From NCBI RefSeq assembly GCF_000971985.1, contig NZ_LAQQ01000001.1, positions 1,539,932 to 1,603,931 on the forward strand: DNA of 64,000 nucleotides. The letters run 5' to 3'. Both the position numbers and the translations under genes were made by a program. Shown piece after piece: positions 16,801 through 26,764 of this stretch (position 1 is the first letter of the stretch; each line of letters opens with the position of its first letter). The notes beneath the pieces were generated by a model. That model had not been told where the DNA came from, made no database searches, and saw only the letters and a program-made list of their open reading frames with translations. The DNA comes from Paenibacillus dauci. GTDB taxonomy: Bacteria > Bacillota > Bacilli > Paenibacillales > Paenibacillaceae.

Positions 16801-19428
16801 TTAGATCGATGCAACGTGCTTCTTGGCTGCTTCGATAGCTTCGTTCAGCTTGGAAGCATCTTTACCACCGGCTTGAGCCATATCCGGACGGCCGCCACCG
16901 CCACCACCGCAGATAGCTGCGACTTCTTTGACCAGTTTGCCGGCATGCAGTCCGCGCTCGATACCGGATTTTGGTACAACAACGACAAAGTTTACTTTAT
17001 CATCGATCGCTGCGCCTAGTACGAGTACAGCTTCCGGCAATTTGCCTTTGAGCTCGTCTGCCAGACCACGCAGTGCATCCATACTGGATACGCTGACTGC
17101 TGTTGCCAGCAATTGTGTCTCGCCGATCATTTCGACTTTGTCGGTCAGCTGTCCGGCTTCGATCAGGCTCAGCTTGCTTTGCAGAGATTCGTTCTCACGG
17201 CCCAGCTCGCGCAGCTGCTGGTTCAGTGCTTCTACACGTTTTGGTACATCATGCACATTGGATTTCAGCTGTACAGCAGCCTGTTTGAGCAGATCCAGCT
17301 GGCTGTCCAGGAACATATACGCCAGACGTCCGGTTACCGCTTCGATCCGGCGTACACCAGAACCGATACCGCTCTCGGATACGATTTTGAACAGACCGAT
17401 CTGGGAGGTATTCAGTACATGACAACCTCCGCATAACTCAATGCTGTAATCGCCGATTTTCACGACACGAACGATATCGCCATATTTCTCGCCGAACAAG
17501 GCCATAGCGCCCAGTTCCTTGGCTTCATCGATACCCATATAGTTGATTTCTACGTCCAGAGCTTTCCAGATTTCCTGGTTGACACGACGCTCTACATCAG
17601 CCAGTTCTTCCGGGGTGATGCTGCTGAAGTGGGAGAAGTCAAAGCGCAGACGCTCGGCTTCTACCAGGGAACCTGCCTGGTTGGCATGGTTGCCCAGTAC
17701 TTCTTTGAGCGCTTTGTGCATCAGGTGAGTCGCTGTATGGTTTTTGATAATGTCATTGCGATTTGGTGCATCGACCTGAGCGGTAACCACGTCACCAACT
17801 GCCAGTTCGCCGGAGCTTACCGTTACGATATGAACCGATTGTCCACGTGGTGCCTTGAACAGGGTTTCTACCGAAGCTTCTACCTTGTCACTGCTCAGCA
17901 GACCAAGATCGCTGACCTGACCGCCGCTCTCTGCATAGAAAGGAGTCACATCGAGAATAACCTGGACCGATTCACCTGGGCCTGCTTTTTCTACAAAAGC
18001 ATCATCTTTGATAATGGCTGCTACTGTAGATTGTACCGTCAGCTGCTCATAGCCGATAAACTCGCTCTTGCCTTCAAAGTCGGACAATACGCCGCCCTGT
18101 ACTTTCATGCTGCCACTATCCTGACGTGCTGCACGTGCACGGGTACGCTGCTCTTGCATGGATGCATCGAATCCTTCGCGATCGACGGTCAGACCATTTT
18201 CCAGTGCATAGTCTTCTGTCAGATCGAACGGGAAGCCGTAGGTATCGTACAGTTTGAATGCTTCTGCACCGCTAATTACATTTTGTCCCTGCTGTTTGGC
18301 CTGCTCTGCCAGTTCAGCCAGAATGTTCAGACCATCGGACAGTGTTTCGTGGAAACGTTCTTCCTCGGTACGAATAATTTTCTCGATATATTCACGCTGC
18401 TCGACAACAGTCGGATAGTATACACCCATCACATCGCCAACGGTTTTGACGAGACTGAACAGGAATGGCTTGTCCAGACCGATTACTTTACCATAACGAA
18501 CCGCACGACGCAGCAGACGACGGATTACATAACCGCGTCCTTCATTGGAAGGCAGTACGCCATCACCGACAGCAAAAGTTACCGTACGCACATGGTCAGC
18601 AATAACTTTGAGTGCTACATCGGTCTCTTCATTTTGCTTGTAGGTTACGCCAGCGATTTGAGCGGTTTCCTGAATCATCGGTTGGAACAGATCGGTGTCA
18701 AAGTTGGAATCTACATCCTGGATAATGGAAGCGAAGCGTTCCAGACCTGCACCTGTATCGATATTTTTGTTAGGCAGCGGTGTGTAGCTACCATCTTTGT
18801 TATGGTTAAACTGGGAGAATACGAGGTTCCATACTTCCAGGAAACGCTCATTCTCGCCACCCGGATACATTTCCGGATCACTTGGGTCCAGCTTGCCGTA
18901 GGCGTCGCCGCGATCATAGAAAATCTCGGTACAAGGACCACAAGGGCCTTCGCCAATATCCCAGAAGTTGTCTTCCAGCTTGATGATGCGCTCTGCAGGC
19001 AGACCGATTTTCTCGTTCCACAGTTTGAATGCTTCTTCGTCTTCCGGGTACACCGTAACCGACAGACGCTCTGGATCGAAGCCGATCCACTCTTTGCCGG
19101 TCAAGAATTCCCATGCCCAGGTAATCGCTTCCTCTTTGAAATAATCGCCGATGGAGAAGTTACCCAGCATCTCGAAGAACGTATGGTGACGACGGGTTTT
19201 ACCCACGTTTTCAATATCATTGGTACGAATACATTTTTGCGAGTTCGTAATACGCGGATTTTCCGGTTTGACGCGACCGTCAAAATACGCTTTCAGTGGA
19301 GCCATACCGGCATTGATCCACAGCAGGGATGGATCATTATTTGGCACGAGTGGTGCACTCGGCTCGACGTTATGTCCTTTGCTTTCAAAAAAAGCGAGCC
19401 ATTTGGAACGAATTTCACTTGCTTTCAT
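16801..19428 (-). CDS. alaS: Alanyl-tRNA synthetase
   Basis: An 875-residue class II synthetase that charges tRNA-Ala. The catalytic core carries [19 protein letters not shown] (motif 2 region), the editing domain has [11 protein letters not shown] and the zinc-type [13 protein letters not shown], and the C-terminal oligomerisation domain ends in [18 protein letters not shown] chose the ATG at 19428, 9 nt after AAGGAGG. A sigma-A promoter and an attenuator-like hairpin lie upstream. Followed, after a 520-bp gap holding a large inverted repeat, by ireB. Confidence 0.98.
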   Translation of the reverse strand: MKASEIRSKWLAFFESKGHNVEPSAPLVPNNDPSLLWINAGMAPLKAYFDGRVKPENPRITNSQKCIRTNDIENVGKTRRHHTFFEMLGNFSIGDYFKEEAITWAWEFLTGKEWIGFDPERLSVTVYPEDEEAFKLWNEKIGLPAERIIKLEDNFWDIGEGPCGPCTEIFYDRGDAYGKLDPSDPEMYPGGENERFLEVWNLVFSQFNHNKDGSYTPLPNKNIDTGAGLERFASIIQDVDSNFDTDLFQPMIQETAQIAGVTYKQNEETDVALKVIADHVRTVTFAVGDGVLPSNEGRGYVIRRLLRRAVRYGKVIGLDKPFLFSLVKTVGDVMGVYYPTVVEQREYIEKIIRTEEERFHETLSDGLNILAELAEQAKQQGQNVISGAEAFKLYDTYGFPFDLTEDYALENGLTVDREGFDASMQEQRTRARAARQDSGSMKVQGGVLSDFEGKSEFIGYEQLTVQSTVAAIIKDDAFVEKAGPGESVQVILDVTPFYAESGGQVSDLGLLSSDKVEASVETLFKAPRGQSVHIVTVSSGELAVGDVVTAQVDAPNRNDIIKNHTATHLMHKALKEVLGNHANQAGSLVEAERLRFDFSHFSSITPEELADVERRVNQEIWKALDVEINYMGIDEAKELGAMALFGEKYGDIVRVVKIGDYSIELCGGCHVLNTSQIGLFKIVSESGIGSGVRRIEAVTGRLAYMFLDSQLDLLKQAAVQLKSNVHDVPKRVEALNQQLRELGRENESLQSKLSLIEAGQLTDKVEMIGETQLLATAVSVSSMDALRGLADELKGKLPEAVLVLGAAIDDKVNFVVVVPKSGIERGLHAGKLVKEVAAICGGGGGGRPDMAQAGGKDASKLNEAIEAAKKHVASI

Positions 19429-19494
19429 AAGTATGAGCCTCCTTGGGGGTATGGACAGCATTTCGCAAAATGCTATGTAACAGCCTTAAAATCT

Positions 19495-19558
19495 AAAAAA
19501 CGCCCCTGTCAAAGATCAGGGACGGTATTCTTGTATTCCGTACAGCGGTGTATCCCTG
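19495..19558 (-). promoter_or_regulatory. Attenuator-like leader of alaS
   Basis: A terminator (CGTCCCTG ... CAGGGGCG then TTTTTT, 19495-19524) overlaps an alternative upstream helix in which CAGGGA and CGG pair with CCG and TCCCTG around a bulge containing ACACCGCTG (19517-19558). This is the layout of a T-box antiterminator, but the diagnostic TGG bulge is missing and I cannot find a specifier loop. It may be a degenerate T-box or another kind of attenuator. Confidence 0.45.
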
Positions 19559-19676
19559 CAACCCTTTTTTATTATGCAAAGGCTGGTGAACAACAGGCAT
19601 TAACCCACTGTATATCCAAATTACACAAATTTATTGGCATGATCCGGGATTTCACGGCTTTTCAACAACCTATATC

Positions 19677-19705
19677 AGTATATCCAGCGTGCGAAAGTCT
19701 GTCAA
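19677..19705 (-). promoter_or_regulatory. Sigma-A promoter of alaS
   Basis: TTGACA, 17 nt, TATACT on the minus strand: consensus -35, five-of-six -10, ideal spacing. The predicted leader is about 240 nt and includes the attenuator-like structure. Confidence 0.8.
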
Positions 19706-19767
19706 TCGTACAGCGCACACCATCCTCGATCGATCCGCTATCCCTGTTATTCGGAAAGCTCTGGTGC

Positions 19768-19828
19768 AAAAAGGCCTCCGGCCGATCTACTGTACATCAC
19801 TATCGAGGTACACGATCTGCCGGGGCCT
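19768..19828 (-). terminator. Terminator after the zinc-ribbon gene
   Basis: On the minus strand AGGCCCCGGCAGATC pairs with GATCGGCCGGAGGCCTT and is followed by TTTTT; an inner GTAC-containing stem extends it. It separates the zinc-ribbon gene from the alaS promoter. Confidence 0.7.
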
Positions 19829-19921
19829 GTGTCATTAGCCTGCTGCTATATAAAGGGTATGTATCCTGCTAAGATTGCATAGCTGCGGCCATGACCACTA
19901 TCTGTCATCATGTGTAAATGT

Positions 19922-20128
19922 TCACGAGGACATCTGCGCGTGAGCAGATGCAGCTACCGGCTTCTCAATGAACAGATCGTCCAGCGAACTGAGCGTGCCA
20001 TCCTCTTCCACCTGATACACTGACATTTTGCCGCCGTTCACCGTCAGCTCAATAAAGCAGCCCCAGCAATAGAACTGGTGGGAACCGATCTTGCCGATAT
20101 CTTTGGAACTACAGTTTGGACATTTCAC
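19922..20128 (-). CDS. Small zinc-ribbon protein
   Basis: A 68-residue protein with CPNCSSKDIG...FYCWGC, a four-cysteine (CxxC...CxxC) zinc ribbon, and a short acidic C-terminal stretch. It begins with GTG, supported by GGTGAG 6 nt upstream. Similar short proteins of unknown role occur near alaS in Paenibacillaceae, by my recollection. Regulatory or RNA-binding roles are possible, but nothing here decides it. Confidence 0.75.
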   Translation of the reverse strand: MKCPNCSSKDIGKIGSHQFYCWGCFIELTVNGGKMSVYQVEEDGTLSSLDDLFIEKPVAASAHAQMSS

Positions 20129-20272
20129 TCCGCGCTCACCCTATCCGTCTAAAAGTTTGGGCAGTTGACCCATCCTTCTGGCGCATGTCCTGATTCTCCC
20201 ACACCGCAAAATACCAGGTATCCTGTGTCTGCTTCAATCAGAATTCACCGTCCATACAGCATCAACTGCAAA

Positions 20273-20782
20273 TCAAAGGCACTCCTCCAGGCGTTCATTG
20301 CTGGCCTCCGGCGCCAATATGGCGCTTTCACCAAAAGCAATCTGGCTGCTGACAGGGAGCCATTTTCTGCCGCCAATTAAATCCGAGATAAAACCGTCAC
20401 TAATTTCAATCCCGGTAATGCTTTTACCCAGTTCCGGATTAAAGTAAACATCCGAGACATAGCCCAGTCTGGCTCCTTCGTTGGTCAGAACGGGCATGTC
20501 CTTGATCTTGTTGTCTCCAAGAAGAAATGTATGCTTGATATCGTCAGCCGCCACCTGGCGCACCGACTGTTGATTACGAATCATAATAGCGTCCTCTCCA
20601 TGGGATACAATATCCTCCCAGAGAACGGTCCGAACCTGTAAAGAAAACAACCCTTTGCCTTCCAGCTCAAAGCCCTGGACAGACCAGTCTTCCCCTAAGA
20701 TGAAATCATGAATCTTCCCAAGCTGTTTGCCATCCTCAATATCAAATACGGCAAGCCCGATCATTCCTTGCATCTTCAACAC
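20273..20782 (-). CDS. PRC-barrel domain protein, YrrD-like
   Basis: A 169-residue protein with two PRC-barrel-type segments (GLAVFDIEDGKQLGKIHDFIL and DMPVLTNEGARLGYVSDVYF). B. subtilis yrrD occupies the same neighbourhood. I start it at the GTG at 20782, 7 nt after a full AAGGAGGT; the longer in-frame ATG at 20830 has none. PRC barrels occur in RNA-processing and electron-transfer proteins; the role of YrrD is not known to me. Confidence 0.8.
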   Translation of the reverse strand: MLKMQGMIGLAVFDIEDGKQLGKIHDFILGEDWSVQGFELEGKGLFSLQVRTVLWEDIVSHGEDAIMIRNQQSVRQVAADDIKHTFLLGDNKIKDMPVLTNEGARLGYVSDVYFNPELGKSITGIEISDGFISDLIGGRKWLPVSSQIAFGESAILAPEASNERLEECL

Positions 20783-20903
20783 TGGCAGGACCTCCTTATC
20801 GCACAAATTGCACAGGTGGGGAATATGCATTCCTTCCTGCCCGGCTGTTGGCGTCGTCTGACCTCTTCCCTCCCTTAGTCACCACACAGGGGAGCCCTGA
20901 TCA

Positions 20904-22049
20904 TTATTTACGTACGCGTTTTAAGATGGTTGCAATTTTCTGAGCGGTGCGTTCTATTTCTTCCCTAGTATTACCCATTCCAAAGCTGAAGCGAATCGCT
21001 GAATGCAGTACATTTTCAGGAAGCTTCATCGCCTCCAGCACATGGGAAATCTCCAGGGAACCGGAAGTGCAGGCTGACCCGCTCGCCGCTGCGATCGATT
21101 CCATATCCAGATTCATCAGCATCGTCTCGCTGGTCACGCCCGGAAAGCTCATATTCAGAATATGCGGCAGAGAATGAGACAGTGGTGTATTGATCACAAA
21201 AGCATCTGCACCGGCTTCCTGCTCCAGCGTCTCAATCATGAGTCTGCGTAGTCCATCCAGCTGCGCCTGACGAGCTTCCAGCTGGTCGGTTGCCAGTTCG
21301 ACCGCTTTGCCAAATCCGGCAATCCCCGCGAGGTTTTCGGTACCGGCACGACGTTTGCGCTCCTGTAATCCGCCATGCAGCAGTGGCTCCAGCTTGGTTC
21401 CCTGACGTACATAGAGTGCACCAATTCCCTGTGGGCCATTGATTTTGTGGGAGGAAAAGCTGATCAGATCAACCGGCAGTTCGCTGCAGTGGATAGGTAC
21501 CGCACCAAGTGCCTGCACCGCATCGGTATGAAATACGATTCCGTGATCACGTGCAATTGTCCCGATCTCGGTAATTGGCTGCAGCGTGCCGACTTCATTA
21601 TTCCCGAACATAATACTGATCAGAATCGTATCCGGACGAATCGCTGCCTGCACATCATCTGAATTCACACGACCAGTGGAATCAACCGGTAGATAAGTCA
21701 CTTCATAACCCCGACTCTCCAGTGCTTTGCAGGCATGCAGTACGGCATGATGCTCAATCTGTGAAGTAATAATATGACGTCCCTGCTCCTGAAGTGCTTC
21801 GGCAGTTCCGAACAGCGCCATATTGTCGCTCTCTGTTCCTCCAGCAGTAAATACAAGTTCATTGGGATGACAGACCAGACGAGCTGCAATACTGTCACGC
21901 GCATTGCTGACAATACGCTTGGCAGCACGACCAAAAGAGTGCACACTGGATGCATTGCCATGCGTACCGGTCATTACTTCCACCATGGTCTGTGCGACCT
22001 CTGGATGAACCGGAGTTGAAGCTGCATGATCAAGGTAAATGGATTTCAT
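20904..22049 (-). CDS. iscS: Cysteine desulfurase, YrvO/IscS-like
   Basis: A 381-residue PLP enzyme that takes sulfur from cysteine. Visible are YLDHAASTP, the PLP-binding lysine in SFSSHKINGPQG and the persulfide cysteine in GSACTSGSLEISHVL. Its neighbours are the cysteine regulator gene cymR and the tRNA thiolase mnmA, as in B. subtilis where YrvO feeds sulfur to MnmA. The ATG at 22049 follows AGGTGA by 7 nt. A terminator separates it from cymR, so it must have some transcription of its own. Confidence 0.95.
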   Translation of the reverse strand: MKSIYLDHAASTPVHPEVAQTMVEVMTGTHGNASSVHSFGRAAKRIVSNARDSIAARLVCHPNELVFTAGGTESDNMALFGTAEALQEQGRHIITSQIEHHAVLHACKALESRGYEVTYLPVDSTGRVNSDDVQAAIRPDTILISIMFGNNEVGTLQPITEIGTIARDHGIVFHTDAVQALGAVPIHCSELPVDLISFSSHKINGPQGIGALYVRQGTKLEPLLHGGLQERKRRAGTENLAGIAGFGKAVELATDQLEARQAQLDGLRRLMIETLEQEAGADAFVINTPLSHSLPHILNMSFPGVTSETMLMNLDMESIAAASGSACTSGSLEISHVLEAMKLPENVLHSAIRFSFGMGNTREEIERTAQKIATILKRVRK

Positions 22050-22145
22050 TATATAGTCACCTGAACTTTCATAGGAAATGGTAGATAGGCATAGATATTT
22101 CAATCGATATTCATATAACCAATAGTGGGGAGTCTGCGGCAGAAC

Positions 22146-22190
22146 GACAAAAACGGAAGGGCTGGCTTCAATAGCCAATTTACCCTTCCG
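22146..22190 (-). terminator. Terminator between cymR and iscS
   Basis: CGGAAGGG and CCCTTCCG arms with an inner GGCT/AGCC pairing, followed on the minus strand by TTTTTG. Confidence 0.8.
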
Positions 22191-22293
22191 TTATCGGTTA
22201 TGCTACAGCTGTCGAATGTCCGAAGCAGCTTCTCGATCAGCGCTCCGGTGCATCCGGCAGGGTATATCGTTACCGGTCAGGATATGACTGGCT

Positions 22294-22713
22294 TTAGATG
22301 TAGAACATATAATTGTCTTCTTGTCCCTGTTCACGGTAGCTGATCAGATCCTGCAGGGTAGTGGAATCGATAACGCCTGCAATGGCATCGCGAATCTGCA
22401 TCCACAGGTGACGCTTGGCCGCTACATCCTCATCGGTAAAGTCAACGACAGAAACAGGACCCTCCAGTACGCGGATAACTTCACCGGCTGTAATCTGCTC
22501 CGGTTCGCGGGATAGAATATATCCGCCGTAGGCACCGCGGATACTTTTGACCAGGCCGGCATTACGCAGTGGTGCAATCAATTGCTCCAGATAATGTTCG
22601 GACAGCTGATTTTTCTCAGCGATACTTTTGAGGGAAGTTGGACCTTCGCCAAAACGGCCGGCCAGCTCCATCATAATTGTCAGACCATAACGTCCTTTGG
22701 TTGAAATTTTCAT
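22294..22713 (-). CDS. cymR: Rrf2-family regulator, CymR-like
   Basis: A 139-residue winged-helix protein (MKISTKGRYGLTIMMELA; SIRGAYGGYILSREP). It contains no cysteine at all, so it cannot bind the Fe-S cluster of IscR; this fits CymR, the repressor of cysteine metabolism that works with cysteine synthase CysK. GAGGTG is 5 nt upstream of the ATG. It is divergent from mnmA and upstream of iscS, the typical genomic setting. Confidence 0.9.
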   Translation of the reverse strand: MKISTKGRYGLTIMMELAGRFGEGPTSLKSIAEKNQLSEHYLEQLIAPLRNAGLVKSIRGAYGGYILSREPEQITAGEVIRVLEGPVSVVDFTDEDVAAKRHLWMQIRDAIAGVIDSTTLQDLISYREQGQEDNYMFYI

Positions 22714-22913
22714 AAGAACACCTCATCTTTGATTTGACCAAAATCACGAAAGATTATTGCTTTATTTAGTAAGAGGAATTATAATTAGCAGTTGCATATC
22801 CGTTACGCACTTTCAATAATTCAGTGTATTCCGATCTTTATTCTTACCTATCGTAACATAGATATGCAGGGTATGGGAAATTATTCATTATTCGAGTTTT
22901 AACGACATATAGA

Positions 22914-22930
22914 GCTGTCTTATAGACAGC
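22914..22930 (+). promoter_or_regulatory. Small inverted repeat in the mnmA leader
   Basis: GCTGTCT-TAT-AGACAGC, perfect 7-bp arms, ends 30 nt before the mnmA start in the cymR/mnmA divergent region. It could be an operator or a leader hairpin. Confidence 0.35.
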
Positions 22931-22954
22931 CAAATTCTTTTATCAGGGAAGTGA

Positions 22955-24085
<1,131 letters not shown>

Positions 24086-24212
24086 TCAAATCCAATTTTT
24101 TCCTGTTTTATCGTTTGGCATGAAGATAGATCGTGTAAAACAAATACAGGGAGAGTAACGTTAATTGTTGGTTGGACAGGATGTACTTCTAGGATACACC
24201 TTGTATTGAAAA

Positions 24213-24277
24213 CAGCGCTCCCTGCTGATACCACGCTCTGATTTTGGAGATTGGTGTACAGCTCAGGGAGCGTTTTT
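24213..24277 (+). terminator. Terminator after mnmA
   Basis: CGCTCCCTG and CAGGGAGCG outer arms with inner ATACCA/TGGTGT pairing, then TTTTTT. The remaining 190 nt up to the enolase gene show no clear promoter or RNA element. Confidence 0.8.
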
Positions 24278-24463
24278 TATTTATTGACGTAGTTACTTCT
24301 AAATTCACTGTTACGTTTTTGCCGTGATAGGCATAAACCTTTTCGAGATAATTATTATGTATATGGATCGGATTACTTTTCTTCTACTCTCTCCTTTCGT
24401 TAAACATTCGTTTATCATTCGTTGTTCCAGCTCCAGCATCCTATCTACAGGAGGTTTCCCATT

Positions 24464-25735
24464 ATGCCCAATGCGACAATCTGCGCGATGCAAGGAAGGG
24501 AAATATTTGATTCTCGCGGTAACCCTACTCTGGAAGTGGATGTACTGCTCGGTGACGGTACCTGGGGACGGGCAGCGGTTCCTTCCGGTGTATCCACAGG
24601 TGAACATGAAGCGGTAGAACTGCGAGACGGAGGCAAACGGCTCGGAGGCAAAGGCGTGCTGCAGGCAGTACATCATGTAAATGAGACGATTGCCGAAGCG
24701 CTCAAAGGCCACTCGCCTTTTGATCAGGCCGCTGTGGATCAGGTTATGATCGATCTGGACGGAACGCCAAATAAATCAAGGCTTGGTGCCAATACGATTC
24801 TCGGAGTATCGATGGCGGTATGCCGCGCTGCTGCGCAATCCCAGCGTATGCCACTCTACCGATATCTGGGCGGTGTAGATAGCGAATTGCCGCTTCCTTT
24901 TTTTAATATTATTAATGGTGGCAAGCATGCCAAGACCGGCATTGCGATTCAGGAATTTATGATTACACCGGTAGGAGCAGTACATTTTCGGGAAGCGATG
25001 GAACGAGTCGTCGAGACCTATCATATGCTTGGTTCGCTGCTGGCGGATCGGGGACTTGCCACTTCCGTAGGCGACGAAGGAGGATTCGCTCCCCAGCTGG
25101 ATTCCAGCGAAGAAGCGGTTCAATTGATGATCGAAGCGATTCAGCAGGCCGGTTATGAACCGGGCAAAGATATTGCGATTGCACTCGATCCTGCGGCAAG
25201 TGAATTTTACCGGGATGGTCTGTATCATTTTGAAGGAAATCAGTGGACCGGTAGCCAGATGAGTGATTATTATGAGCAATTGATTAACAAATATCCGGTA
25301 ATCTCTATTGAAGACGGCATGTCGGAAAAGGATGAAACCGGCTGGCAGGCAATGACTCAGCGGCTCGGACAGCGTGTACAGCTGGTGGGCGATGATATCT
25401 TTGTTACCAATCCGGCGATTTTCCGTGAAGGCATTCGTAAGCGGATCGGTAATTCGATTCTGATCAAGCCCAATCAGATCGGGACTGTATCGCAGTCTAT
25501 GGAAGCGATCAAGCTGGCGCGTCAGGCTGGATATACGACGATGATCTCTCATCGCTCGGGGGATACGGAAGATACATTTATCGCCGACTTTGCTACCGGC
25601 ATGAGTGCAGGCCAGATCAAGACCGGAGCTGTCGCCCGTACCGAAGGCGTAGCCAAGTACAATCAGTTCCTGCGGATCGAGGAAGAGCTGAGCAAATATG
25701 CACGTCTAGCTTCCTTTGTCTATCCGGGACAATAA
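24464..25735 (+). CDS. Enolase, divergent stand-alone copy
   Basis: A 423-residue phosphopyruvate hydratase. Catalytic Glu164, Glu205, Lys335 (ILIKPNQIG) and Lys386 (QIKTGA), and metal ligands Asp242, Glu283 and Asp310 are all present, so it should be active. It departs from usual Bacillus enolase at many otherwise conserved places (for example [38 protein letters not shown]) and is not next to gapA-pgk-tpiA-gpmI. I infer a second enolase beside a canonical one. The ATG at 24464 is supported by CAGGAGG. Confidence 0.88.
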   Translation: MPNATICAMQGREIFDSRGNPTLEVDVLLGDGTWGRAAVPSGVSTGEHEAVELRDGGKRLGGKGVLQAVHHVNETIAEALKGHSPFDQAAVDQVMIDLDGTPNKSRLGANTILGVSMAVCRAAAQSQRMPLYRYLGGVDSELPLPFFNIINGGKHAKTGIAIQEFMITPVGAVHFREAMERVVETYHMLGSLLADRGLATSVGDEGGFAPQLDSSEEAVQLMIEAIQQAGYEPGKDIAIALDPAASEFYRDGLYHFEGNQWTGSQMSDYYEQLINKYPVISIEDGMSEKDETGWQAMTQRLGQRVQLVGDDIFVTNPAIFREGIRKRIGNSILIKPNQIGTVSQSMEAIKLARQAGYTTMISHRSGDTEDTFIADFATGMSAGQIKTGAVARTEGVAKYNQFLRIEEELSKYARLASFVYPGQ

Positions 25736-25767
25736 GCAGTAGTCCTTTTCAAAATTCCGATCATTAT

Positions 25768-25806
25768 AAAAAAGCTTCCTCTCCATATATGGACAAGGAA
25801 GCTTTT
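25768..25806. terminator. Bidirectional terminator between enolase and fluC
   Basis: AAAAGCTTCCT ... AGGAAGCTTTT stem with A-rich and T-rich flanks, placed between convergent genes. Confidence 0.85.
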
Positions 25807-25831
25807 GGTATGCAGTTTGGCAAGTCCTATC

Positions 25832-26197
25832 TTAAAAATAAAGATGACCAAGCAGGATGCCCAGACCTGCCAGCAAAATGCCGCATATGTAGGATAGTCC
25901 CAGATAGCTAAACAGGGTCGTATGTTTCTGTTTGAGATGCAGTTCAATATTTTCCAATTTGAAAGTGGAAAAGGTCGTATAACTGCCCATAAATCCGGTA
26001 CCGATCAGTAGCTGAATATGATTGTCCGCTCCCGATCCTACCAGCAATCCCAACAGTAAGGAACCCGAGCTGTTAATCAGAAAAGTCGCCAGCGGGAAGT
26101 CCATCGGCCACTTCCGCTTGATCCAGTTCGATAATAACAGACGGGACAATACGCCAAATACAGCGCCCGCAGCAACCAGCAGAATATTAATGAACAT
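25832..26197 (-). CDS. fluC: Fluoride channel subunit FluC/CrcB (downstream copy)
   Basis: A 121-residue protein with four membrane segments and the family signature GTGFMGSYTTFSTFKLE, including the phenylalanines and central region that line the fluoride pore. FluC channels are dual-topology dimers that expel fluoride. It overlaps the upstream fluC by 11 nt and has AAGGAGG before its ATG at 26197. Two different subunits encoded side by side in Bacillales may form a heterodimer. A fluoride riboswitch precedes the pair. Confidence 0.95.
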   Translation of the reverse strand: MFINILLVAAGAVFGVLSRLLLSNWIKRKWPMDFPLATFLINSSGSLLLGLLVGSGADNHIQLLIGTGFMGSYTTFSTFKLENIELHLKQKHTTLFSYLGLSYICGILLAGLGILLGHLYF

Positions 26198-26582
26198 GTG
26201 GTGCCTCCTTCCGGGCCATCCAGCGATCACTCAGGTAAAAGCCAAGCCGGGAAGCCAGCAGACCACCGATCAGACTGATCACAATATACAGCGCAGCGAA
26301 CCCATACCACTGCTTCTCGATCATCTGGATACTCTCTACACTGAATGTAGAGAACGTCGTGAACGAACCGACAAACCCGGTCCCCATGGCTGTAATAAGC
26401 ATGGGTGAGAACTTTGGCAGCCGGGCCAGATACTTCATAATTACAGCGAGCAGGAAACAGCCTACCAGATTAATCAGCAGCGTTGCTACCGGGAATCCAT
26501 GATTCGGGATCAACACACTGATCAGATAGCGACATACTGCACCCAGCATGCCAAATAAAGCTACAAGTACATACAGCATCAT
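26187..26582 (-). CDS. fluC: Fluoride channel subunit FluC/CrcB (upstream copy)
   Basis: A 131-residue four-segment membrane protein with GTGFVGSFTTFSTFSVE, the FluC signature. Two adjacent ATGs (26582 and 26579) follow GGAAG. It is the first gene after the fluoride riboswitch and is translationally coupled to the second fluC by overlap. The two proteins are only moderately alike, which fits specialised partner subunits of opposite orientation. Confidence 0.95.
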   Translation of the reverse strand: MMLYVLVALFGMLGAVCRYLISVLIPNHGFPVATLLINLVGCFLLAVIMKYLARLPKFSPMLITAMGTGFVGSFTTFSTFSVESIQMIEKQWYGFAALYIVISLIGGLLASRLGFYLSDRWMARKEAPHVH

Positions 26583-26598
26583 TCATTCTTCCTTTCCA

Positions 26599-26709
26599 CA
26601 AAAAATGACTCCTACCTGAACAGAACCGTATCGTGCTTTGGCTCAACAGGTAGGAGTCATCAGCTGGTTAGGATTCCAGCGGTTAACGGCGAACTCCATC
26701 ACCGATTCA
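26599..26709 (-). promoter_or_regulatory. Fluoride riboswitch (crcB motif) with terminator
   Basis: On the minus strand the aptamer (about 26652-26709) begins GGTGATGGAGTTCGCC, continues GTTAACCGCTGG and closes with CCAGCTGATGACTCCTACC, matching the crcB motif. Its 3' strand ACTCCTACC also forms the 5' arm of a terminator with GGTAGGAGT followed by TTTTTT (26599-26660). Fluoride binding would favour the aptamer and let fluC be transcribed. Confidence 0.93.
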
Positions 26710-26718
26710 ATTATTTAC

Positions 26719-26747
26719 AATATAGCCTATTCCGGTATCCGTGTAAA
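26719..26747 (-). promoter_or_regulatory. Promoter of the fluoride riboswitch transcript
   Basis: TTTACA, 17 nt, TATATT on the minus strand, beginning 18 nt past the rarA stop and about ten nt before the aptamer. Confidence 0.75.
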
Positions 26748-26764
26748 TGCCTCTCCAGAAGTGC

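Noticed and set aside
17629..19872. Long 747-codon plus-strand frame opposite alaS
   Set aside because: Antisense to a certain gene, with no domain, no start signal and unnatural composition.
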